In this document: positions 39,703 through 50,900 of the stretch, in pieces
Numbering within the stretch: the first letter of the stretch is position 1
Layout: every line of letters starts with the position of its first letter
From: Byssochlamys sp. IMV 00236
Lineage: Eukaryota; Ascomycota; Eurotiomycetes; Eurotiales; Thermoascaceae
DNA length: 64,000 nucleotides
NCBI GenBank assembly: GCA_001931875.2
Contig: MSJH02000822.1
Span: 57,011 to 121,010, forward strand
Direction: 5' to 3'
The notes under the pieces: model-generated
Told to the model about the DNA's origin: nothing
Seen by the model: only the letters and a program-made list of their open reading frames with translations
The model's database searches: none
Position numbers and translations under genes: made by a program

Positions 39703-40640
39703 ATTCCACTGAAGGAGCTCGTTCCCTTCCAGGCCACCTGCAAGACGATGGCCTCCGGCGAGGCGATCTATAAAAGCGCGCCGTGCTCTGCAAGGCAGAA
39801 CGCATGCGATCACCTGCTTATATGTACAGACGTATATAGATTTAGTTATGTGTATCTACGTAAATTACATATCTGATATCATGAGCGGCGCATCGATTCT
39901 CTTTAAAGCAGCTATTTGACTCGGTAATAAGCCTGCTGGTTGTGACAAATGATATTCGCATGTACTGTACTTTCGCGTAACTCAATTCAACGTCTGGAAT
40001 TCGGGCAGGAGATCACTATTAGATAAGAAGCTCGCAGCTTTCTGATTTATTTATTTTACAATCTTATTATTTCCCTTATTCTTTTACAATGATAGTTCTG
40101 GTTCAATGCAACGGTTTTAACGCCATGAGCGGAAGAGCAAATAATATGGTACACTTCCAACTTGCATCAACGCACTAGCCACTCCCAAGCCACCAGCTCC
40201 AGACCCGATCCATGGAGCGACTCCGACCTCCGCGCAAACGCCCAGGCACCCCCCTCCCAGCGACGTCCTTCCAAGTTCATCGCATCACTACGCTTTGCTT
40301 GCTTGGTATCATCAAGATAGAACAGGCAAGCTAGCGTCTCATTGAAAGCCTTTGCCACCTTGCCACTACATTGCGGATACTCGCCATTGCCGTTTATCTC
40401 GACTAAACCTCCTGATCTCCGACATCATAAGAGTGACGAAGCATCTTCGAACGTCTTTACGGGGAGGTCCGCGCTTACCATCTTCTGGCGATCGCAGGCG
40501 CCTGTAGACGCTGCCATATCTTATCGCTGACAGGCTATCTACTCATTGAGTGGAACCTCTTCGTGTCCAAACCACTCCAACGACTAGTCTCAGCTGCTCT
40601 TGTTCGCAATCGCATCCCTTTGCGTTGGCTACCACCGATA
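39703..40640. other. Intergenic region: nca2 3' end and sec4 upstream region
   Basis: 938 bp between two plus-strand genes. Short frames on either strand (40,167-40,358 and 40,342-40,530) have no recognisable domain. The final 100 bp are pyrimidine-rich, as fungal core promoters often are. No RNA gene was seen. Confidence 0.5.
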
Positions 40641-41380
40641 ATGGCGGGCACTAGGAACTACGATTTTCTGGTGAGACTCGCGGAAGATTGCACCATCGAT
40701 TTCATGCTTTGCTGACGATTTGGGATAATACAGATTAAGCTGTTGCTCATCGGTGATTCGGGTGTAGGCAAATCATGCTGTCTTCTACGATTTAGCGAGG
40801 ACTCTTTCACGCCGTCGTTTATAACAACTATCGGTATTGACTTTAAGATTCGTACCATCGAGCTCGATGGCAAGCGTGTCAAGCTCCAGATATGGGATAC
40901 AGCAGGACAGGAGCGCTTTAGGACCATCACAACGGCTTACTACAGAGGAGCCATGGGCATTCTTCTCGTCTATGATGTTACGGACGAGCGCTCATTCAAC
41001 AGTAAGAACACCCTGACGTCAGGCTGCAGTGTATGGCAACTGACATATTCACATTCATAGATATTCGAACCTGGTTCTCCAATGTCGAACAGCATGCGAG
41101 CGAAGGTGTACACAAGATGCTTATCGGAAACAAGTGCGACTGGGAGGAGAAGAGAGCTGTCTCAACTGAACAGGGCCAGGCGCTTGCTGATGAACTTGGC
41201 GTACCATTCCTAGAAGTCTCTGCGAAGAACAATATTAACGTGGAGAAAGCTTTCTACACTCTGGCCTCGGACATCAAAAAGGACATGGATAACTCTCGGT
41301 CCGAGCAAGCTGGTGCCCAAGGCGTGAACATAGATCAAGGAAGCGGCGCGAATGGCAACCTCGGTGGGAAATGCTGCTAG
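40641..41380 (+). CDS. srgA: Rab GTPase of the Sec4/SrgA (Rab8) type
   Basis: Secretory Rab that carries post-Golgi vesicles to the plasma membrane at growth sites. Exons: 40,641-40,670, 40,734-41,001 and 41,061-41,380; 205 aa. GTP-binding motifs: P-loop GDSGVGKS (17-24), effector switch [24 protein letters not shown] (64-70), then GNKCD and a SAK box (VSAKNN). It ends GGKCC, the double-cysteine geranylgeranylation site. Introns of 63 and 59 nt are GT-AG. Rab1/Ypt1 is the near alternative, but [15 protein letters not shown] and the [12 protein letters not shown] blocks are Sec4-like. Confidence 0.94.
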
Positions 41381-41965
41381 ATGCCACACTAATGCTTGTT
41401 TTATCTGTCTTCTGTTTTCATGACTACGCAGGGGGACCCTTGTTACGTTTCCCCGAAATGTCTGGAGAGTATTCTTGGGACATTGAGCGAGCAGTTTTCA
41501 AAATGAGCCCGTCGCCCCGTGACCATTTCTACGTCCCTTTTCTTCCTGTATCTCCGTTGTTTGATTCTCTTGTCTAGATGGCGTCTTTTTCTGCGTATTG
41601 TTTCTGGTGCTCTCCGATAGTTGATTAATGGGAATTCGGATCGTTAATATGTGTCATGCATTCCCTCTGGCGCCCAAGAAGCGGATAACACCGACTAGGT
41701 CACTGTATCTATGGATGATTTGCCGTTGGTAGTCCGACTATCCCGAGGTAAAGCAATGCAAACTGGAGCTGGCCTTGACTATAAGCCACACTCATCTTTG
41801 TAGCAAATGAAACTCGTACGCAAAGTATAAATAACGCCATGGTGTACATTTGCATGGGATACGGGAGCATTTAAGAGGAAGAAGAAACATAATATTGAAC
41901 GGAACCTGGTTTATAATACTGTGACTGAAAAGTCAAAAGTGTATCGTTATGGGTACGAGTAGCAC
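41381..41965. other. Intergenic region between convergent genes
   Basis: 585 bp holding the 3' ends of sec4 and the minus-strand gene. A 68-codon frame overlaps the sec4 stop and looks like a chance frame. Nothing else was recognised. Confidence 0.5.
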
Positions 41966-43101
41966 TCAAAATAAACATTCGGCCTTGATAGTTACCTGCG
42001 AGGAACCAACGAGACGTTCAGGGAAGTGTTTTCTGTGCCAGACACGGACAAAACGCCTGGCATCCGATGCGCACTGGAACCCAATGCACCAATTCCCTAT
42101 AGAGCCTGAGATATGCGACTCGCTATCCTCATCGAGGTTGTTTCGTGAAATTCCTGAAGTAAAATAGTGTGCTAATCGTATGACTGCATCTTCTCCCTCT
42201 GATATTCTCCAGGGGCTGCCACGGGCTTGGCCGTCCAGCTCTAGGAAGTTCTTAATGGTCCTTGTACTCAGCTGGCCGCTGAACTGGCCAGTCCAGAGTC
42301 TCACTGGGAACGTCTTTCGGCCCGGATGTCTCTCCTGAGTCAGTTTCGTTTGGGTGTTCATACCGCGCTGTAACTTGAAGTCAAACGGGGCCAGCTGTGC
42401 TACGAGGGAGAGGCTCTGGAAAGGCGATGTGAGGGTATAATCGTATGGTCGCGGCCCATGTTGACCTAGATGGTGAGGTGTTCTCACGCCAGATGATGGA
42501 TCGGACATGAAGCGCGCGGCAAGATGGCGAAGCTCGGATGCTTCTTTCTGGTATTCCCTAGCTTGTGCTGGTGTTGTGAAAGTGAGGATCCAAGTATCCC
42601 GTTTCTGTAGTGTTCGGTGGTGACGCAGAGGGAAAACTATGGGACCATTTGTTAGAAAAGCGAGATTCATTCGATCGAGTTTTCACTGGAAACAAAGTCA
42701 CCTTCCTCAGGCCCTCCTTCCAAACCAAGATTTCCTTTCGCAGCCACCCTGTGATTTAGCAATCTAATGAAGTCATATAGCTCCAAAGACTTGCTGGCTC
42801 GCGACAGAATCAATGCAGTCTTGTGCGGCTGGCGACTGACTTCTTCGGAGACGATCTCCAGCTGTCCGTGCTGGTCAACCTGGACACCATGGTCCAATCG
42901 TCCTCTGACGATGTTTGACACCAACTCGTCTGACTTAGAGTCTGTAGATACCGTTGAATGTCTCGAGTTGGGAATAGCATGAATCCCAAGAGCTGGGAAG
43001 CGGCGATTCTGACAGGTAATTGTTGGTCGACAATAATGTTGCTGTCGCCGCTGCTGATGTCGGTACAGGCACCGCACCGGTTGATTTAAGGAACGACACA
43101 T
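41966..43101 (-). CDS. Hypothetical protein with mitochondrial-type N-terminus
   Basis: I do not recognise a named family. Exons (minus): 43,101-42,702 and 42,636-41,966, joined by a 65-nt GT-AG intron in frame; 356 aa. The first about 50 residues are rich in Arg and nearly free of acidic residues (MCRSLNQPVRCLYRHQQRR), as in mitochondrial presequences. The open frame continues upstream to 43,152 only through a GTG, so the ATG at 43,101 is preferred. Two segments look like strand-helix halves of RRM-type folds: TWILTFTTPAQAREYQK and the C-terminal NWCIGFQCASDARRFVRVWH. A mitochondrial RNA-binding role is a guess only. Confidence 0.75.
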
Positions 43102-43557
43102 CGCGTAAGTTGAGTTTGAAGAATCTCGGTATAGGACATTGCGTCGTGCCACCGATTATTCTGTTTGCGCGATAGGCAGTTCTCGAGCACCATAGACAAG
43201 AAATGCTAGCTAGGTTCCAACGAACTTAGTAGTTAGTAGTAACGGATCGCATTTATCGGTCTCGGTGGGCGCTGACACGCACAGGTACGTTGGAAGACTT
43301 GAAAATTAGCAACGTTCAGTATAAAGATAGTTAACTCAACTCAGCCATACTGAATGGCCTTAAAAGGAAAAGCCTGTAAATCCCTAAAATTAAAGTGGTA
43401 GAGTTACTATGTAGTATGTACATTATTTGGCGGGGCTGGAGTGATTTTTTAAACTTTGATCCGTGGAAATCTCTTATCGCGAAACCTACGTACCTATAGA
43501 TTGCTTTCTTTGGGGTTTCATCTTTGCGCATGTCTGTCGTTCCCTCAGCTGCCCTCT

Positions 43558-43559
<2 letters not shown>

Positions 43560-43594
<35 letters not shown>
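43560..43594. repeat. TA dinucleotide microsatellite
   Basis: About 35 bp of alternating TA ending TACATAT, cut off by the N run, so the true length is unknown. Confidence 0.9.
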
Positions 43595-43614
43595 NNNNNN
43601 NNNNNNNNNNNNNN
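43595..43614. other. Assembly gap (20 N)
   Basis: Run of 20 N inside or next to the TA microsatellite. The real gap size is unknown. Frames translated across it are artefacts. Confidence 0.99.
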
Positions 43615-43734
43615 ATTACGCTCTCTTTCTTTCGTTCATTCCTTCCTTTATTCTTTTCGATTCGAAAGTGTACTTGGTTCTAATTCTAATCGCAGTTCAT
43701 GCGCGGAAGCTAGGAGACCGCGGAGAATATCAGA

Positions 43735-46026
43735 ATGGCTGAAAACCGCACATTCACGGTCAGGCCATTGTCGAAGCAACCGAGAAACGACTTGAGAGAT
43801 TCGTTCCGCATCAACCTTTCTTCATCTTCTCTCGCATCCCTTAAACTAAGGGCTGGTGACCTTTGCGATCTAAGACTGGGAGAGGGGTCTCCAAAAACCG
43901 CCATCGCTTGGGCCGCAGTCGAAAATATCCAGAACACCGTCGTACAGACTTCGAAGGCACTACAAGAATGTTATGGCATCAAACTTGGTGATAAAGTCTC
44001 GATATGCAAGGCGGACCAGCAACTCGATGAAGTGGATACTGTACGTCTGCAGGAATGTACAGATCCCGAGAAGCTCGAAGTTTTTGGTGTCTTGCCTGAG
44101 ACCGATATCGGGCACTGGGAATGGTGTCTAGAATATCCCTTGTTAAGATGCGAAGTTCTCGCCGTCAATCTGACCTTCGAAGTGGAAGTGAAGGGCCAAC
44201 GTAGAAGCTTCAGGGTGGTCGAACTGTCGGGTACCAATCCTGGCGCATCTCATACCATATACCGCTTTACCGGTCAATCGAAAGTGAAAATAGGTGATGG
44301 CGGAGGTACCACATATAGAGATAGAACGCTGAAAGTACAATCGTTCGGCCTAGGCGGGTTATCAAGACAGATCGAGCAAATCAATGAAAGCCTTTCAGAC
44401 TTCAACGCGGGCCTACAGAGGCTTGAAATGCCCGGTTTCTACGAGCATAGCCGAGGGATTCTCATCTATGGACCGAAGGGGACTGGTAAAACATCACTGC
44501 TGCGACAAATCGAAGCCGCTGGCTGGAAGAGGTCTTTCACTATTGGCACTTCAATGATAAGCAGGAATGTGGGAGAAGGCGAAACGAAACTACGCAGGAC
44601 ATTTCAAGAGGCACTACGTTGCCAACCTAGTGTGATTCTGATCGATCAATTGGAATTCATCGCTCCCAAAAAGTCATCCCAGGAACCGGGCTCTTTGGGA
44701 TCAGTATTGTGCGAGACGTTGGATGGAATAAAGGGTGCCAACATCCTGGTGGTCGCTGCTACTCGCCATCCCAATGATGTTGACGACGCTCTGAGGACTC
44801 CGCACCGACTGGCTATTGAGGTTGAGTTGCCGGTTCCTACCGCGGCGGATAGAGCAGAAATTTTGTGTGCAATCCGAGGCTCGTCTCTAGAACCAAGTGA
44901 TCAAATGATAGATATCATAGCGGAGAAGACGCACGGTTATGTTGGAGCCGACCTTTTCGCCCTCCTTCAACTCGCATGTCGCAAGGCAAGAAATCGACAA
45001 GTTCTTGAATCAGCGTCCATTGCTGGAGGTCATACAGAATCTCTTGCGCCGGCTGCCCATGAGGCTGATACCGGCCTCGTGTCGGTGAACATTTCCGAGG
45101 CCGACGTGCTTCTAGCACTGCAAGATATCAGACCAACTGCCATGAAGGAGGTTTTCCTTGAAACGCCCAAGGTTAGATGGTCTGACATCGGTGGGCAGCA
45201 TGACATTAAACGGCGTCTTCAGAAAGCCGTTCAGAGACCCCTTCAGGTGAGAATTTCCCCCCTTGACTGGAAGTAAACATTGAACTAACCCATGCAGTTC
45301 CCGGAGCGTATGAAGAGACTCAATGTCAACAGCAAAAAGGGGATCCTGTTATACGGACCACCCGGTTGCTCAAAGACGCTAACAGTCAAAGCATTGGCTA
45401 CCGAAGCAGGTCTGAACTTCCTTGCTGTCAAAGGCGCAGAAATCTTGAGTATGTATGTCGGAGAGTCTGAGAGAGCTCTCCGGGAGATCTTCCGGAAGGC
45501 TAGATCTGCAAGGCCAAGCATCATTTTCTTCGATGAGATAGATGCAATCGCCTACAAGCGAGGCTCATCCTCTCAGGGAGGAGTTAACGTGCTCACTACC
45601 TTATTGAACGAGATGGATGGTATTGAGGAATTGAGGAATGTTCTTGTCGTTGCAGCGACGAACAAACCGGATGTACTTGACCCTGCCCTTATGCGGCCCG
45701 GGCGGTTGGATAATATTTTGTATATTGGGCCACCGGACCTTGAGGCGCGCCAGGAAATCCTGAGCATCTGGTCAAGAAAGTCCGTTGTCCATCCGGAGGT
45801 CGACATTGCTGATCTCGCCCTGAGGACTGAAGGCTATTCAGGCGCGGAGATTGTAAGCATTTGTGAGACTGCCGGAGATGCAGCATTAGACGAGGAGGAA
45901 GAGACAGGACAGGAAGGTCAGATCATGTGGAAGCATTTTGAATATGCCCTGGGCCAAGTGCGACGCCAGATTACGCCAGAGGTCGTCCAGGAATACGAAC
46001 AGTTCGGAAGCTCTCATGATGCTTAG
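43735..46026 (+). CDS. afg2: AAA ATPase Afg2/Drg1 (SPATA5 family)
   Basis: Hexameric AAA ATPase that releases Rlp24 and other shuttling factors from pre-60S particles in the cytoplasm. Exons 43,735-45,246 and 45,298-46,026; 746 aa. N-domain about 1-200. D1: Walker A GPKGTGKT (246-253); Walker B reads VILIDQLE with Q305 where the catalytic Glu is expected (CAA at 44,647-44,649). D2: Walker A GPPGCSKT (524-531), the SK variant typical of this family; Walker B IIFFDEID intact (D583/E584); second region of homology MRPGRLDN intact. D1 also lacks a PGRFD-type arginine motif (it reads RTPHRLA). D1 may therefore bind but not hydrolyse ATP; that is inference. Confidence 0.93.
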
Positions 46027-46531
46027 AAGGATCGATTAGCTTGATGTGTGAGCTAGATCTGGATCTGCTCTCAGAGGTACTACTATCTGTTCACTATAAC
46101 AAATAAGCAAATAATGAAATACCACACCAACATATATGGGAACCTTGTACATGTTTATGCAGTAGTCCACGGAGATCATCATTGATGTCCTACAACCATG
46201 ATAAGCAGCATACTTTATGGCACTGAGATAGATGCAAAGGCGGAGAAGAAGGCGGTGAGTTCTCTAGCTATGCGGAAGCTCGAAATCTGCCCGGTGGGAA
46301 ACCACCGTAGGTACCTGATCGACATCCCCTTCATTTCACGGCCATTGAGAATCGAATTTCGGGCGTGAGCAGGATCGCAGTGATCTGTCCTCGCTGTCCC
46401 ACTCGCGATTTTGCGGTTCTCATAGAGCATTCATACCTTTTGAGCAATCCCAAGCTTCCTCGATTCCAGTGCCGGGTCCCTCCCTCCTGCTACTCCAACC
46501 ACTACCACAGCCATTAGCGAGAGTATCGAAC
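46027..46531. promoter_or_regulatory. afg2 3' region and upstream region of the SR-protein gene
   Basis: 505 bp between two plus-strand genes. The minus-strand frame at 46,215-46,430 shows no domain. The frame of the next gene is open upstream to 46,469, but without an ATG. Confidence 0.45.
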
Positions 46532-47648
46532 ATGCGCGCTAGGTCTGTATCTACAGAAAGATCTAGGTCACGCTCGCCAGGGATGTCAGCTGCCGGTCGC
46601 GAAAGATCACGGTCTCGCTCTCCCCGTCGCTCTGTATCTCCTCGCTCGCCGACGAGCCCGCGCGCAGGAACCAGAAGTCCTTCGCCTGGCGTTGGACGTC
46701 ACAATGGGCACCGAGGGAGAAATTATAGTCGGTCACCATCGCGTGAAAGAGGACGCTCCCGAAGTTACAGCAGGAACAGGGCCGGTGGCCGGTATAGAGA
46801 CAGGGCCTACTCGCGGAGCCGCAGTCCGGAGAGTCCTCGAAGGAGCTCAAAGGTACGATGCCCCTCACTCTTTTGCAAAATCGCGCGTCTTCCTCCGGGA
46901 GATTCCTACTACAGGCTTTGACTGACTTCCTTGAACAAGATTATCGTGGAGAAGTTGACTAAAAATGTCACGGAGGAACATCTGTACGAGATATTTGGTA
47001 CCTTTGGAGAGATACAAAGCCTGGAGTTGCCAATGAATAAAGCTTGTAAGCGAGCTTTGCTTTCTAGTCTTCGATTGGCAAAGTAGCTGACGCAGTATCA
47101 CAGTTATGACCAACAGAGGTACCGCATACATCCTCTACTATGAAGTCGCAGATGCCGAAGCTGCTATTTCACATATGCATGAGGCGCAACTAGATGGAGC
47201 TATTCTCAACGTCTCCATTGTCCTTCCTCGTCGTGCCTTTTCTCGCTCACCCCCACCTGCTCGTCGAGGCGGTTTCCCACGCTCTGGCTTTGGACGACCA
47301 CCCCCTCTGGATGGTGGCCGAGCAGGCGGTTTCCGTTCCCCTCCGCCCCGGCGCAGATCGCCTCCTGGGCGAAGATATGCTGGGTCGCGTGCAATGGACA
47401 GACATGATCGCTATCGCCCACGGTCTTTATCACGGTCCCGATCTCGTTCCCCTAGGCGTGGCCGCTCTTACACGCCGTCATCACCCTCAAGGTCTCCTTC
47501 ACCCGGGAGAGACTCGTTACGAAGAGACAGTCCCAGACGCCGCAGACGCCGTAGTCCCAGTTACAGCAGCTACAGTAGCTACAGCGGTAGGAGCAGAAGT
47601 GCAAGCAGAAACCGAAGCCGCAGTCGATACGGCGCTGGCAGAAGATAA
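46532..47648 (+). CDS. RNPS1-like SR-rich RNA-binding protein
   Basis: Probable orthologue of RNPS1, a splicing activator linked to the exon junction complex in the nucleus. Exons 46,532-46,852, 46,940-47,045 and 47,104-47,648; 323 aa. Residues 1-107 are RS/SP-rich. One RRM follows at about 108-190 (RNP2-like IIVEKLTKNV, RNP1-like GTAYILYYE), spanning two introns of 87 and 58 nt. The C-terminus is Arg/Ser/Pro/Gly-rich with RS dipeptides. A single RRM flanked by RS regions fits RNPS1 better than two-RRM SR proteins. The start is the first ATG after an open but ATG-less stretch; an upstream spliced start is possible. Confidence 0.85.
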
Positions 47649-47986
47649 ATCAGCAAGCAGGCGTTCTAGGTGCTCGGTCTTATTATGGGTGGCATCTACT
47701 ACTTCGTCCTGTATCATTTGTCCTTGGGAATGTGGTATGGATACAGTGTCGTTTTATTTCTCATTTGTAAACTATGTTGTGAGTGCCATTGTGCTATTCG
47801 AAGATGTATCTAGGAGTCAACTTGCGTGCTTGCAAGGACCGTCATAAATGTCTAGTGTATTGAGAACAATAATGCAAATATCGTCATCCTAGCTCAGATA
47901 TAACACATGATGTAGCCTACACTAGGGAATTCGTTCAAAAAAAGACCATATCCGACAGAACAATTAAAACAATATATCCCATGCTC
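47649..47986. other. Convergent 3' region of the SR-protein gene and uvsB
   Basis: 338 bp. No gene or RNA was recognised; presumably it holds both 3' UTRs. Confidence 0.5.
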
Positions 47987-50900
47987 CTAGAAAAATGCAC
48001 ACCACCCAATATACATAGCCGCCAGATTCTTCTTGTCAGTAGCTTGCAAAATCAGTTCATCCACATGGCCGTCAACGGAAAGCGGGACAGACTCTCCAGG
48101 CAACAGGCCTCGGAGCTTGTTGCGCACAGATTCCAAGACTCCCTCTGGTGTATCTGGGATATTTGGGTTCGTCCTCCTCTTCTAATATTGAAGTTAGCAG
48201 GTCGATGAGGGATAAAAAACGTGGGCATGAAGGGTCCTCATATGTTACCTTTTTCCCGATGAAGTCGGTTGTCGGGTCATATAAGAACGTTTCCAGAATC
48301 GTCATAAGAGCATCCTCGTTTTGGCGCAAAAGCCCGAGGGCTATCTCACATGTTCTCCGAAAAGGACCTATGATTTAGGACGAAATGTTAGGTACCGTAC
48401 AACGCGGAATCACTCTCCAACTCGACTTACCGTTATATCCATAAGCGCCAAAGGCATCGACCATGTTATGCGTAAGTCGGAATGGAACCAATTCCGGTTT
48501 CTCAAAGGTTAGGCCCTATCGCTTCGTCAGAAACCGAGTATACGCCGTTTCTTCGTCTACTGACCTTGTCGAAGAGGCAGTTGAAATCCACATGAAGAAT
48601 ACCGCCGCTCCCCTCTTCAAATAAGATATTCTCGCCATGCCGGTCGCCAAGTCTTTACGAATACCGATGGTCAGCCGACATATGCACCGTCATTTGGAGC
48701 AGAAGTACAAACCCTAGAACGTATCCAACCATAGACATCACAGCAGAAGACCGAGTATATCTTAGCCTAGCGGAGAACCATGCCCCCGTCTCCGGGAACA
48801 TCTCAACGAACCACTCATGTAAGACAGGGGGGAATCTATGCCCTCGTTAGTCTTTTCCCTTTCATTGCAAATGGGTTTGCTCATACTTTGATAGAACATG
48901 GGTTGTGAATAATGGCAGGTTTGAGACATCGCTACATGCTTCGTTAAGATATTGTCTAATCTCGGTATACTGAACAAAATATTAGCTTCCTTTTGGATGT
49001 GGAGTAGGAGGATGAGTACTGACGTTAGGGGTGATCCCTCGCTCCTTCAGCAATTTGATAACGAGCTCTCGCAGAGTTCTCAGGTTATCAACCCATTCGA
49101 TGAGGCCACATTCTTCGCTTAGAGGCGTGACCGCGTATGTTTTGATATCTTTCCTGGTCAACCTAAGCCATCTCTTTATAGGGGGTAACTTACACATGCG
49201 TCGCTTGCTCGACTCGATGTCCCTCTTGAGAAACCTATTGATCATATTGTTGAACTCCATAAGTCTTTGATCTTTTCGGAGATCATCTTTTGGTTTACAA
49301 AGCAAGCTGTAGACTTTCCCATCAGATCCAAGGATGCTGATCTTTCGAGGTTTCTGCATAGAGCTCAGGACTAGTGCTTCATCCGAAACATCTGCTGATG
49401 TTAGTAGTGAATCTCGAATGATAGCGCTAGCAGAGACGTACCTTCAATAATGACAGTATCTTGGGGGAACGCTCTGAATGTTTTCAGGTAATCCGAAGAG
49501 TGATTAGCAGGAAGACTCGGTGTGAGCATTTCTTGGAATGGAACCACCAGACGGCAGGGTGCAACTTTAGGATTAAACTCAAGGTCTCGTGCAAGGCTGA
49601 CTTTTGAGGCCTTCTCTTCGACCCTTGCGGTGCACAATTTGAGCAACTCGTCAGAAAACTTTTGGCCTTGGTTTATCAACATCTTCATATCAGTCACCGA
49701 TGATTCGGTTTTCAATTTCTTTGTCGCTTCCTGTTCATCCAGTCAGTCCAGTGCATATCCATAGGAAATTGGATAGCATACCGTTATCTTCTGAAGGCAT
49801 GTAATGCCTCGAGATGCACGGTCCTTGGAAGATGACTTCACTACAGCTAGAACTGTCCACAGCCCCTGCTGTGGGAAGGCATTGACGGCTTTCACCACTA
49901 TCTTTGTCAACAGATCGTATACGGTGGGATTGGAATGACAGATGCGCGCAACGACTTGGGGAAGGATTGTAAATAGCTAATAACGTCAGTGTCTTGCTAA
50001 AGTAGTTGCCAAACTGGGTTATTACCAATACAGCCGGCATTCGGTTCAAGTATTTCTTCAGTTGCGTGTGCATATCATCGAGACTCTTCTTGCGCTGACT
50101 CATGCTGTGCTTTTGGAATTCCCTGGATTTGTTTTCAGCAATGTTTATGCGGATGATGTGCATCGGGAGCTTACTCGTTATCTCCCCGTTTGGGGTCGAA
50201 AGGCTGATCAACGATAGATGCATGCTCCAGCCAGAGTGTTAATACCTTTGGCAGCGTTTGAAACACGTATTTGTTTCCATGGGCGAGGGAGCGCAGATAG
50301 TTATCGATAACGAGTTTAGAAGCTTCCCCGCTAAGGCTTCAAAGAGAGTCAGTAGGATGTCTCCGTTAAAGAGCTGAAGGTAAAATCATACTATATCTGC
50401 GCCTCTTTCCCAAGAGGCTTGGCCTTTTCTGACTCCAGGATCTTATTATAATGTTTCCCAAGATAATAATGTGCCTTCTCCCATCTGTAGCATGCGTTAG
50501 CTTCTACTGTTAGGCTGAGGAAGACATTTACTGACCTAGTGTGGAGTTTAATAGCCTCGCGATATCTCTGCACAATAACGTCGGATTGAGTCTGTCCAGC
50601 TCTGTCGGTCCATTTTGCTAGCAGCAAAAGTGCCTAAAGCTACATTAGCAACTCATACAATGTGGAGGGGGGAAAAATAAAAAGGTTATTTGTACCCTCG
50701 CAGTAAGCATATTCTGATGCTGTTCTCTATTCGAAGTTAACGACACCGAATCTTTTTCGTCTGGTGCAAAATTGGCCGAAACAAAAGCATTAGCTGCTAT
50801 TGCACCCTCCAATATCTGGATAGCTTTGCGATGATGTCCATCTTTCCACAGAAGTCGAGCGTGCTCAATGGTAGCTGACTTGTCCTTCAGTTCTGCTGCT

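Larger units (their letters stand above)
43102..43734. promoter_or_regulatory. Divergent upstream region of the hypothetical gene and afg2
   Basis: 633 bp between opposed starts, containing a TA microsatellite and an assembly gap. A CT-rich stretch at 43,618-43,660 is a typical fungal core-promoter feature for afg2. Confidence 0.45.

Noticed and set aside
47194..47847. 217-codon plus-strand frame
   Set aside because: It is the shifted frame of the RS-rich third exon of the RNPS1-like gene; repetitive Arg/Ser codons keep other frames open.
50225..50245. Possible intron starting GTATTA at 50,245 in uvsB
   Set aside because: Reading through gives [10 protein letters not shown]..., matching the conserved FAT region, and the frame holds until the GTAAGC donor at 50,174.
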